Of a stretch of 8,569 nt of DNA, positions 1 through 6,132 are shown piece after piece. The notes below the pieces were generated by a model. The model was not told where the DNA came from. It searched no databases and saw nothing but the letters and a program-made list of their open reading frames with translations. This DNA comes from Methyloprofundus sp. (GTDB taxonomy: Bacteria > Pseudomonadota > Gammaproteobacteria > Methylococcales > Methylomonadaceae): positions 1 through 8,569 of the forward strand of contig WTCN01000006.1 in NCBI GenBank assembly GCA_013138555.1, read 5' to 3'. Within the stretch, counting starts at the first letter, position 1. Every line of letters starts with the position of its first letter. Position numbers and translations under genes: made by a program.

Positions 1-275
1 TCAATGACCTCTTGCTTGGCAATGCGAATTTGATTGCGTTTCAGTACCTGAGGGACTGGCACCAGCATGGCAAAATCCTTGACCTCTCCCTGATAATCAT
101 TCGCCATAGTAATCACTGTGGTTTCATCTTTACGTGCCATCACCACTTTGGATGATTTGTTATAAAGCTGACTGTCCACACGAGCCATATAAAAACCACA
201 AAATGCCTGGCTAATACTCGGCACAGTAAAAGCCATGGCAATGAAAAATAGTTGAAACCATTGTCTGTTCTGCAT
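1..275 (-). CDS. DUF2330-type secreted protein, N-terminal part
   Basis: The gene starts at the ATG complementary to 273-275 and runs off the left edge, so 91 residues are visible. A good Shine-Dalgarno (AAAGGAGC, complement of 281-288) supports this start. Residues 1-24 form a Sec-type signal peptide: a short polar start, a hydrophobic core (LFFIAMAFTV), and a likely signal peptidase I site after SQA. The mature part begins FCGFYMARVD and continues with VVMARKDETTVITMANDYQG and DFAMLVPVPQVLKRNQI. This is the typical opening of the DUF2330 family, whose biochemical function is not known. The Cys follows the cleavage site by one residue and lacks a leucine-type lipobox, so I do not call it a lipoprotein. 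It lies 22 bp downstream of the RnfD-like gene and is probably co-transcribed with it. The family call is from recognition of the sequence pattern. Confidence 0.75.
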   Translation of the reverse strand, partial: MQNRQWFQLFFIAMAFTVPSISQAFCGFYMARVDSQLYNKSSKVVMARKDETTVITMANDYQGEVKDFAMLVPVPQVLKRNQIRIAKQEVI

Positions 276-297
276 ATAAAGCTCCTTTGTTAAATAA

Positions 298-1099
298 TCA
301 TTTTCCAATGCTGGATGTAAATACTGGCCATTGGTACTTTTCTGATGGCAGAACAATATCAAGCAGTGGTGTCAGTGGTGCACATATAATTAACGCATAC
401 ATCAAACCAACGGGGTTAAAACAATAAAATTGAATATAGACTGCCAATACAGCAACCGTTGCAGCAAATATAAATCGGCCAAGACGGCTGTTGGGAATTG
501 TTTTAGGATCCGAAATCATAAAGAAAGCAAACAGTAAAAAAACCACCGTTTTGCATATTATGGACTGAAATACTAAAAGGGTCTCCCAACCAATATGCCC
601 GGCTGAATAGCACCCCAGCGTAACAAGCTATAAAAGCCAAAGTAATATCCATACTATTGCTACGCGTTAATACCAATAGAGCAAGCGAAGCACTGGCAAA
701 CAGAAAAAACAGCGTTGCCCCCCATTGCCCAGGTGATACCCAAACAGAAGAAGTCAGTAACATGACAACCAGAGCAAAGTTAGTCGGATTAAAAATATGC
801 TTTCCGCGCCAACGTATTATAAATTTACTGCTGATGGCTAATATGGCAGCACAAGCGGCAAGCAAGAGTGAATCTGTGCGTAACAACAAACACAAAGAAA
901 GGGATGAAATAAGTGCACTTTTTGGATCAAACTCAGCTAAGCGATAAACTTTACTAAAAAAATATTGAGTGATTTGGGCACACATTAAAATTGACATGAC
1001 ACTCAAGGGTTTCAGTGAAAAATCAAGAAACCACTCGCCATAAAGTAATCCAGTTCCCAATATGGCAATTTGATAGTAGCGTGGATCGATAATTTTCAT
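298..1099 (-). pseudogene. NqrB/RnfD-family membrane protein gene, frameshifted
   Basis: Two overlapping reading frames together make one NqrB/RnfD-like protein. The first (1099 down to 503, 198 codons) starts at an ATG preceded by AGAGGT (complement of 1101-1106). It encodes several hydrophobic segments and the motif HIFNPTNFALV, which resembles the FNPTN(F/V) signature of NqrB/RnfD-like proteins. It then derails after HNMQNGGFF. The second frame (546 down to 298) supplies the missing end: LLFAFFMISDPKTIPNSRLGR, matching the family's M(I/L)(S/T)DP(K/V)T segment, followed by two more membrane helices. The break is at a 7-base A run (536-542; U7 in the mRNA). Removing one base would restore a continuous protein of about 266 residues reading QNGGFLLFAFFM. 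It could be a true pseudogene, a recoded gene, or a homopolymer sequencing error. In NQR/RNF complexes the homologous subunit binds FMN and forms part of the ion path; no other RNF/NQR subunit is visible here, so the role of this stand-alone member is unknown. Confidence 0.75.
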
Positions 1100-1472
1100 A
1101 ACCTCTGATTAACTCCGAACAATAGCATGCACTGTTTTTATTTTTTTGCATGGTTATTTATAGTTTTTGTGTCCTTAAAAATTATAAACGCAAGAAAATA
1201 AAAAAGGGGTTAAATATTGTTAAACTTTATTTTGGCTTTATATAGTTCGCTTAGGAATGGGCCCGAAATAATTTAGGCAACTTCAAGCATATTATTGAGC
1301 GCAGCCCGCAAGCAGACATAAACCGCTCGGTACTGTTTACTCCTGCTTTATGTAGCGGTTGGGATGAGGTCATCATTGGGCAGGCATTGAACCTAAAAAC
1401 ATAAAACAAGGGGTCTACTATAGAATTATTATTTTGAAAAAATCAAGGGCTCAGCTGGCTTACCCCCCCTCA
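1100..1472. other. Divergent intergenic region without a gene
   Basis: I see no supported coding sequence here. The first ~130 bases next to the RnfD-like gene are very A+T rich and must contain that gene's promoter on the - strand, but I find no convincing -35/-10 pair. Positions 1316-1360 hold two overlapping 7-base inverted repeats: acataaa/tttatgt (1316-1322 with 1347-1353) and aaccgct/agcggtt (1321-1327 with 1354-1360). They cannot form one simple nested hairpin. A C7 run lies at 1463-1469, just before the NtrC-type boxes. Confidence 0.6.
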
Positions 1473-1510
1473 TGCACCACTTAGCCCCCAGATCGCACCA
1501 AAATAGTGCA
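1473..1510 (+). promoter_or_regulatory. Tandem NtrC-type enhancer sites upstream of nirB
   Basis: The right-hand site is a near-perfect NtrC dyad: GCACCA (1495-1500), a 3-base spacer AAA, then TAGTGC (1504-1509). It differs from the GCACCA-N3-TGGTGC pattern of known sites by one base. A second box, TGCACCA (1473-1479), lies exactly 21 bp upstream, two helical turns, with a poor right half. Paired sites on one face of the DNA are usual for NtrC, whose oligomers contact sigma54 polymerase by looping. The pair sits about 240 bp before the predicted nirB start point, somewhat farther than usual but acceptable for an enhancer. Binding by NtrC rather than a relative is inferred from sequence only. 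Confidence 0.65.
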
Positions 1511-1705
1511 ACAAAATCCAATATTTTTCAACAAATAGGCTTAAAAGTACTCTTCCTTTTAAAAAACGGCATCCTGACAAAGCAGCAAACTTTAGCCTAC
1601 GAGTGCCCTTCCCATGTACATTACTATCTAAAATTGTTATCACCTGAATATCAGCTACATTTAGCGCGAAAACTTAAAAATAATACAATGCAATGTCTTA
1701 ATTCA

Positions 1706-1721
1706 TGGCACACTATATGCT
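1706..1721 (+). promoter_or_regulatory. Sigma54 (RpoN) promoter of nirB
   Basis: TGGCACACTATATGCT has the invariant GG (1707-1708) and GC (1719-1720) separated by exactly 10 bases. The -24 element TGGCAC is perfect and the -12 element is ATGC instead of TTGC. The expected transcription start is about 12 bases past the GC, near 1732, giving a leader of about 30 nt that contains the nirB ribosome binding site. With the upstream NtrC-type boxes this indicates induction under nitrogen limitation. Confidence 0.75.
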
Positions 1722-1761
1722 TATCATCTAAATAATGATTTATGCATCAATAGAGGACAGC

Positions 1762-4299
1762 ATGAGTAAAAAACAAACCTTAGTTGTTATCGGTAACGGC
1801 ATGGTAGGGCATAACTTCCTGGAAAACCTTATCGCTAGTGATATTAGGCACAATTACGAGATTGTGACTTTCTGTGAGGAAAAACGAGCCGCATACGACC
1901 GGGTACATTTAACTGAATACTTCTCAGGAAAAACGGCAGAAGATCTGTCGATGGTGACGGAAGGTTTTTTTGAAGATAACAATATAAAAATTCACCTAGG
2001 CGATAAAGCCGTTGCTATTGATAAAACCCATAAGTTTGTCACTTCGGCGAAAGGCGTTGAAATCCGTTATGACAAATTGGTTTTAGCAACCGGCTCCTAT
2101 CCGTTTGTTCCACCTGTGCAAGGAAATGACCGTGAAAACTGCTTTGTTTATCGCACCATTGAAGATTTAGAAGCACTGACAGCCGCCGCTAAAGATGCCA
2201 AAGTGGGTGCCGTTGTCGGGGGGGGCTTATTGGGTCTGGAGGCAGCCAAGGCACTCAAGGACTTAAACCTTAAAACCAATGTTATCCAGTTTTCCCCACG
2301 CCTAATGTCAGCACAGCTGGATGCCGGTGGTGCGCAAATGCTGGCTGATAAAATTGAAGCACTGGATATTTCGGTATTGCCCAGCAAAAACACCCAGAAA
2401 ATTGTCGATGGTACAGAATGCAAACACAAAATGCTGTTTGCCGATGGCACTGAGCTGGAAACAGATATTATTTTATTTTCCACCGGTATCCGCCCGCGTG
2501 ATGAAATCGCACGTAGCAGCGGTATTGAGGTCGGTTCTCGTGGTGGGATTGTCATTGACGATCAATGTAAAACATCCGACCCTGATATTTATGCGATTGG
2601 CGAATGTGCGGTATGGAATGAGCAAACCTACGGCCTAGTAGCACCTGGCTATCAAATGGCACGTACTGTCGTCGCTGATTTAGAGGGGCAGCAAGCAAGT
2701 TTTACGGGTGCCGACATGAGCACTAAGTTAAAACTGAACGGAGTGGATGTTGCCAGTATTGGGGATGCTCATGCAAATTCGCAAGGCGCTTTAGTTTACA
2801 CCTACCAGAATGGTGCTGATGAAATCTATAAACGCTTGGTGGTCAGTGAAGATAAAAGTAAATTACTCGGCGCTGTACTGGTCGGTGATGCCTCAGGCTA
2901 TGGTACCTTACTGCAATATTACCTGAATGGTATTGATTTACCTGAACACCCGGATAGCTTGATCTTGCCTTCTCGATCTGATGAGTCTGTCGGATTAGGC
3001 CCGGATGCCCTACCCGAGTCGGCACAAATCTGTTCGTGTTTTGATGTCACTAAAGGTCAAATCTGTACTGCGATAGAAAATGGCTGTCACACCTTGCCTG
3101 CTTTAAAAGAGGCCACTAAAGCGGCTTCTGGCTGTGGTGGCTGTAAAGCCTTGTTAAAATCGGTTTTGGACTGTGAACTAGAAAAGTCAGGTTTTGAAGT
3201 CAATACAGATATTTGTGAACATTTTGCCTATACGCGCCAGGATCTTTATAACCTGATGATGGTCGGTGAAGTTAAAACCTTTGATGATTTCTTGAGCCAG
3301 CATGGTAGTGGTCGAGGCTGTGAAGTCTGTCGTCAGGCCATTGGTTCGATGATAGCGTCCTATTGGAATGAATATATTTTAAATCAAGGCCAACTCAGCG
3401 TACAGGATACCAATGACACCTTTCTTGCCAATATGCAGAAAGATGGTACTTACTCTGTGGTTCCGCGCATGACTGGTGGTGAAGTAACGCCCGAAGGTTT
3501 GATTGCTATCGGTCAAATCGCCAAGAAATATAATTTATATACCAAGGTGACGGGTGGACAGCGTGTCGATTTGTTTGGTGCACGCGTAGATCAATTACCC
3601 CTTATTTGGAAAGAGCTGATTGATGCAGGCTTTGAATCGGGCCATGCTTATGGTAAATCATTAAGAACCGTCAAGTCCTGTGTGGGGAGTACCTGGTGTC
3701 GTTATGGCGTGGATGATAGTGTCGGCCTGGCGGTTGAATTGGAAAATCGTTACAAAGGCTTACGTTCTCCGCACAAAATTAAGTTTGCGGTATCTGGCTG
3801 TACACGTGAGTGTGCCGAAGCACAGGGTAAAGATATTGGTGTCATTGCGACCGAAGGTGGCTGGAATCTTTATGTGTGTGGTAATGGCGGGATGAAACCA
3901 CGTCATGCAGATTTATTTGCCACGGATCTGGATAAAGAAACCTTAATTAAATATATTGATCGTGTGCTTATTTTTTATGTGCGTACTGCCGATATTCTAC
4001 AGCGGACTTCGGTATGGATGGAAAATATGGAAGGCGGCCTGGATTATTTAAAATCTGTGGTGATAGATGATAAATTAGGTCTGTGTTCTGACTTAGAAAC
4101 ACATATGCAAAATGTCGTTGATACTTATCAATGTGAGTGGAAAACCACGATAGCAGATGAGAACAAACTAAAACGTTTTCGCCATTTTGTAAATAGCGAT
4201 AAAACCGATGAAAATATTGTTTTTGTTGAAGAACGCGGACAAATCCGCCCTGCCAATGAAGATGAGCGTCAACATTTTGCGCTAGTGGAGGAAGTGTAA
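1762..4299 (+). CDS. nirB: Assimilatory NADH-dependent nitrite reductase, large subunit
   Basis: NirB reduces nitrite to ammonium in the cytoplasm using NADH; electrons pass through FAD and Fe-S clusters to siroheme. The product has 845 residues, close to the 847 of E. coli NirB, and can be recognised along its whole length. The FAD-binding GNGMVG is at 11-16 and the NAD-binding GGGLLGLE at 153-160. BFD-like [2Fe-2S] ligands are Cys424, Cys426, Cys458 and Cys461. The siroheme/[4Fe-4S] cysteines are Cys640, Cys646, Cys680 and Cys684, in CVGSTWC and CTREC. No key residue is missing. I chose the ATG at 1762 because AGAGGA (1752-1757) precedes it and the protein then begins MSKKQTLVVIGNGMVG as in relatives; the in-frame ATG at 1735 would lie almost at the predicted transcription start. 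A run of eight G (2218-2225) encodes the NAD-site glycines. It is the first gene of the operon and overlaps nirD by one base. Confidence 0.97.
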   Translation: MSKKQTLVVIGNGMVGHNFLENLIASDIRHNYEIVTFCEEKRAAYDRVHLTEYFSGKTAEDLSMVTEGFFEDNNIKIHLGDKAVAIDKTHKFVTSAKGVEIRYDKLVLATGSYPFVPPVQGNDRENCFVYRTIEDLEALTAAAKDAKVGAVVGGGLLGLEAAKALKDLNLKTNVIQFSPRLMSAQLDAGGAQMLADKIEALDISVLPSKNTQKIVDGTECKHKMLFADGTELETDIILFSTGIRPRDEIARSSGIEVGSRGGIVIDDQCKTSDPDIYAIGECAVWNEQTYGLVAPGYQMARTVVADLEGQQASFTGADMSTKLKLNGVDVASIGDAHANSQGALVYTYQNGADEIYKRLVVSEDKSKLLGAVLVGDASGYGTLLQYYLNGIDLPEHPDSLILPSRSDESVGLGPDALPESAQICSCFDVTKGQICTAIENGCHTLPALKEATKAASGCGGCKALLKSVLDCELEKSGFEVNTDICEHFAYTRQDLYNLMMVGEVKTFDDFLSQHGSGRGCEVCRQAIGSMIASYWNEYILNQGQLSVQDTNDTFLANMQKDGTYSVVPRMTGGEVTPEGLIAIGQIAKKYNLYTKVTGGQRVDLFGARVDQLPLIWKELIDAGFESGHAYGKSLRTVKSCVGSTWCRYGVDDSVGLAVELENRYKGLRSPHKIKFAVSGCTRECAEAQGKDIGVIATEGGWNLYVCGNGGMKPRHADLFATDLDKETLIKYIDRVLIFYVRTADILQRTSVWMENMEGGLDYLKSVVIDDKLGLCSDLETHMQNVVDTYQCEWKTTIADENKLKRFRHFVNSDKTDENIVFVEERGQIRPANEDERQHFALVEEV

Positions 4300-4631
4300 T
4301 GAGTAAATGGATTGATATTTGTGCAGTGACTGACTTACAGGCAGATTCAGGTGTGTGTGCTTTAGTTGAAGGCAAACAAATTGCCATCTTCTACATGCCT
4401 AAAGACAATGCCATATATGCCATTGATAATTACGACCCCTTTGGTAAAGTGCATGTCTTATCACGTGGTTTGATTGGGGATATTAAAGGTGAGCCCATGG
4501 TCGCCTCCCCTTTATACAAGCAACGTTTCAGTCTAAAAACAGGGCAATGCTTTGAGGATGAAAGCGTTAAAAATGATGTCTATGCGATTCGTATAGAAAA
4601 TAACCGTGTAGAAGTAAGCTTAGAGGGATAA
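4299..4631 (+). CDS. nirD: Assimilatory nitrite reductase, small subunit
   Basis: NirD is the small partner of NirB in the cytoplasmic NADH-nitrite reductase. The product of 110 residues matches the usual length (E. coli 108). It has the NirD pattern: MSKWIDIC start, GVCALVEGKQIAIF, YAIDNYDPFGKVHVLSRGLIGD and VASPLYKQRFSLKTGQCFED. It has a Rieske-like fold pattern but lacks the Cys-x-His pairs that bind a [2Fe-2S] cluster, as is normal for NirD of this type, so it is structural or modulatory rather than redox-active. Its ATG overlaps the nirB stop (TAATG), with GGAGGA (4287-4292) at the right distance, which implies coupled translation and balanced amounts of the two subunits. Confidence 0.95.
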   Translation: MSKWIDICAVTDLQADSGVCALVEGKQIAIFYMPKDNAIYAIDNYDPFGKVHVLSRGLIGDIKGEPMVASPLYKQRFSLKTGQCFEDESVKNDVYAIRIENNRVEVSLEG

Positions 4632-4635
4632 CATA

Positions 4636-5556
4636 ATGAATTACACCTATTATATTGCCGATGTTTTTGCCAAAAAGGTATTTGATGGCGCACAAGTCGC
4701 CGTTTTTCCTGCCGCAGAAGGTTTAAACAGGCAACAAATGCTTTTGGTGGCGCGTGAATTAAATTTAACCGAAACCGTTTTTCTCACTAAAACAGAAGGT
4801 GCAGAGAATCATTTTCAGATGAAAATTTTCTCACCCTTAGGTGAAATTGATTATGCGGGTCACCCCATTATTGCGGCAGCTTACGTCCTGGCATCATGTG
4901 ATCGATTGAAACTGAATGATGCATATACCACGGTTACCTTTCAACAAAACAATGGTGATGCCCAGGCAAATGTTAGCAGTACCGATGGCAAACCGAGTTT
5001 TGTGCAGTATACCCGCACAGTCTCACCGGTCGTCGATTACTTCACGCCATCCGAAGCAGAACTTGCCAGCTTTCTGGGCATAGACGCGGCCTATATTGAC
5101 AATAAAAAATATTCGACTCGCCTGGTATCCTGTGGCGTTCCTTATTTGGTTGTCCCTACGTTTTATTATGAAACTATCCGTGAAGCCAGGTTTGACTTGG
5201 CTGCATGGAGCCAGTCCATTGCCCCGCAAACGGCTGCTCAGGAAATTTTATTAATATCCCCTAAAACACCTTATCAGGATTCTGACTTTGCAGCCCGGCT
5301 TGTCGGCCCCAATATTGGTATACATGATGATCCTCCTGTGGGTTCTGCAATGGCTTCTTTAGCCGCCTATTTATGTTCTTTTAATCATATGCAAAAGGGC
5401 ACATACACCTTCGCAGTACAAAGGGGCGATGAGAAAATGCGCCGCAGTGTATTGAACCTTGAGATGGATCATAAAGGCGAAGATACATTAACCATACGGG
5501 TGGGTGGTGAGGCTGTTAAGGTTGCTGAAGGGACGATGTTTATTCCTGAGGTATAA
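4636..5556 (+). CDS. PhzF-family isomerase/epimerase-like protein
   Basis: The 306-residue product belongs to the PhzF family (diaminopimelate-epimerase fold). PhzF itself isomerises a dihydro-hydroxyanthranilate in phenazine synthesis, but most family members have no known substrate. The typical opening IADVFAKKVFDGAQVAVFP is present, followed by RELNLTETVFL with the presumed catalytic acid Glu46, and GEIDYAGHP with His76. The second-half signature is DDPPVGSAMASLAAYL (231 onward), corresponding to the family's (E/D)DPxTGSA. The usual catalytic elements therefore look intact, with Pro-Val replacing the more common residues before GSA. It starts 4 bp after nirD and has its own ribosome binding site (GAGGGA, 4623-4628), so it is almost certainly the third gene of the nirBD operon. 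No phenazine genes are nearby; the substrate may be a small acid or amino-acid-like metabolite, but that is speculation. Confidence 0.9.
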   Translation: MNYTYYIADVFAKKVFDGAQVAVFPAAEGLNRQQMLLVARELNLTETVFLTKTEGAENHFQMKIFSPLGEIDYAGHPIIAAAYVLASCDRLKLNDAYTTVTFQQNNGDAQANVSSTDGKPSFVQYTRTVSPVVDYFTPSEAELASFLGIDAAYIDNKKYSTRLVSCGVPYLVVPTFYYETIREARFDLAAWSQSIAPQTAAQEILLISPKTPYQDSDFAARLVGPNIGIHDDPPVGSAMASLAAYLCSFNHMQKGTYTFAVQRGDEKMRRSVLNLEMDHKGEDTLTIRVGGEAVKVAEGTMFIPEV

Positions 5557-5602
5557 AGACTGGCGAATGCAGTAACCCGTAAGTTCGGTAACAAAAACAT
5601 CC

Positions 5603-5698
5603 GTCATTCCTGCATACTACCCAGTCAAGCGTGGGCACAAGTTTTAGCAGGAACCTCTGTATTAATAGTAGATCCCCGCAACAGCATGCGGGGGTGAC
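5603..5698. repeat. REP/MITE-like imperfect palindromic element
   Basis: A 96-bp element lies 46 bp after the phzF-family gene. Its ends are inverted repeats: GTCATTCCTGCATACT at the left (5603-5618) and AGCATGCGGGGGTGAC at the right (5683-5698), which match at 12 of 16 positions when one is reversed. Each end also folds alone: ttcctgc/gcaggaa (5607-5613 with 5647-5653) and ccccgca/tgcgggg (5674-5680 with 5687-5693, 6-base loop). This double-hairpin form with GTCA(T/C)(T/C)CC(C/T)GCAT ends is typical of dispersed intergenic repeats in proteobacteria. It has no coding capacity and no U tract, so it may protect or terminate the nirBD-phzF mRNA only indirectly. The sequence decay suggests an old copy. 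Confidence 0.7.
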
Positions 5699-5834
5699 CA
5701 GCGGTGTCATGTTATTTACCCCATTAATAATGGAAGTTACAAAAGCATTCCCCTCACATGCGTAGGAATGAACCTTTTACACTCCCCCTCTCCCCTATCT
5801 TCATATTTCTAGCCGAACAATTCAACAAAACAGC
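5699..5834. other. Non-coding spacer with small inverted repeats
   Basis: I see no gene. Two small inverted repeats follow the REP-like element: ccatt/aatgg (5721-5725 with 5729-5733) and cattcc/ggaatg (5746-5751 with 5765-5770). A pyrimidine-rich stretch (about 5780-5803) comes next. No clear intrinsic terminator for the upstream operon is visible. Confidence 0.5.
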
Positions 5835-5869
5835 GCACCATAAATATCAATATTGCACCAAAATAGGCT
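5835..5869 (+). promoter_or_regulatory. Paired GCACCA boxes, putative NtrC enhancer of nasA
   Basis: Two GCACCA half-sites (5835-5840 and 5855-5860) are spaced 20 bp apart, two helical turns. The second reads GCACCAAAATAGGCT and shares its first 12 bases with the nirB enhancer at 1495-1506. The right halves of both sites are degenerate (TAGGCT rather than TGGTGC in the second), so affinity may be low or the binder may not be NtrC itself. They lie about 110-140 bp upstream of the predicted start point, the usual enhancer distance. Confidence 0.5.
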
Positions 5870-5951
5870 ATGTATACTCAAGCTGATTACCCAGTAAAAA
5901 GCTTGGTATTTTTATTCCATACAAAACAATAAGATACAATTATAATAATAA

Positions 5952-5967
5952 TGGCATGCATATTGCT
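5952..5967 (+). promoter_or_regulatory. Sigma54 (RpoN) promoter of nasA
   Basis: TGGCATGCATATTGCT matches the -24/-12 consensus closely: GG at 5953-5954, GC at 5965-5966, 10 bases between, with TGGCAYG and TTGCT elements. Transcription should start near 5978. That gives a leader of about 155 nt before the nasA ATG, with an intrinsic terminator in its middle. Confidence 0.8.
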
Positions 5968-6015
5968 TTTATATTATTGATGCCTGACGTTACTCCCTTT
6001 AGCTTTATGCGAGCT

Positions 6016-6053
6016 AAGGCGCTTACCCTTTTTTAGGTAAGCGCCTTTTTTTT
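6016..6053 (+). terminator. Intrinsic terminator/attenuator in the nasA leader
   Basis: GGCGCTTACC (6018-6027) pairs perfectly with GGTAAGCGCC (6036-6045) around an 8-base loop. Two A-U pairs extend the stem and eight T follow (6046-6053). This is a strong rho-independent terminator. It begins only ~40 bases after the predicted sigma54 start and ends 79 bases before nasA, so it would stop most transcripts unless overridden. A second hairpin, ttagct/agctaa (5999-6004 with 6012-6017, 7-base loop), lies immediately upstream; it can extend by two pairs to 5997/6019 and would then compete for the terminator's base. Klebsiella nasF has a comparable leader terminator that is relieved by NasR. It could alternatively serve only as an end for read-through from upstream. 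Confidence 0.85.
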
Positions 6054-6109
6054 AAAATCATCAAGTAAAGCCTAGCGTTACCTCACAAACTACGCACAGT
6101 ATTTTGATT

Positions 6110-6118
6110 CCCCCCCCC
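6110..6118 (+). repeat. C9 homopolymer before the nasA start
   Basis: Nine consecutive C lie 14 bases upstream of the nasA ATG, where the 5' edge of the ribosome binding region would be. There is no Shine-Dalgarno between the tract and the ATG, only AGAAATAAT. Such tracts can change length by slipped-strand replication and may affect mRNA structure around the start. An effect is not demonstrated. Confidence 0.6.
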
Positions 6119-6132
6119 AACATAGAAATAAT

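Noticed and set aside
530..550. Programmed -1 ribosomal frameshift in the RnfD-like gene
   Set aside because: A -1 slip on the U7 run leads into the third frame (TAC TGT), not into the downstream half. A +1 event or an omitted base would be needed, and no stimulatory stop or structure is evident.
657..947. Plus-strand open frame of 96 codons
   Set aside because: It lies opposite the RnfD-like gene, has a low-complexity polar product without family features, and is a shadow of the real coding strand.
1126..1152. CATGCA...TGCATG inverted repeat as an operator
   Set aside because: It is only six bases per arm, each nearly self-complementary, in A+T-rich DNA; chance is a sufficient explanation.
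1472..1735. Open frame of 87 codons upstream of nirB
   Set aside because: It overlaps both the NtrC-type boxes and the sigma54 promoter, has no ribosome binding site, shows no recognisable protein pattern and ends beyond the promoter of nirB. It looks like chance.
1735..1761. Earlier in-frame ATG for nirB at 1735
   Set aside because: It lies about 3 bases after the predicted transcription start and has no SD, and it adds nine residues absent from known NirB. The ATG at 1762 has AGAGGA and the family's normal N-terminus.
5879..5914. Terminator for the nirBD-phzF operon (caagct/agcttg hairpin with a following T5)
   Set aside because: The stem is only six pairs plus a wobble, the loop is 15 bases, and the T run is short and offset. 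It also lies between the nasA enhancer boxes and promoter, more than 300 bases past the operon.
6011..6024. ANTAR/NasR target hairpin
   Set aside because: The loop TAAGGC has six bases and G at position 4 but lacks the conserved A at position 1, the stem is only four pairs, and no second hexaloop hairpin was found. It is not enough to call.
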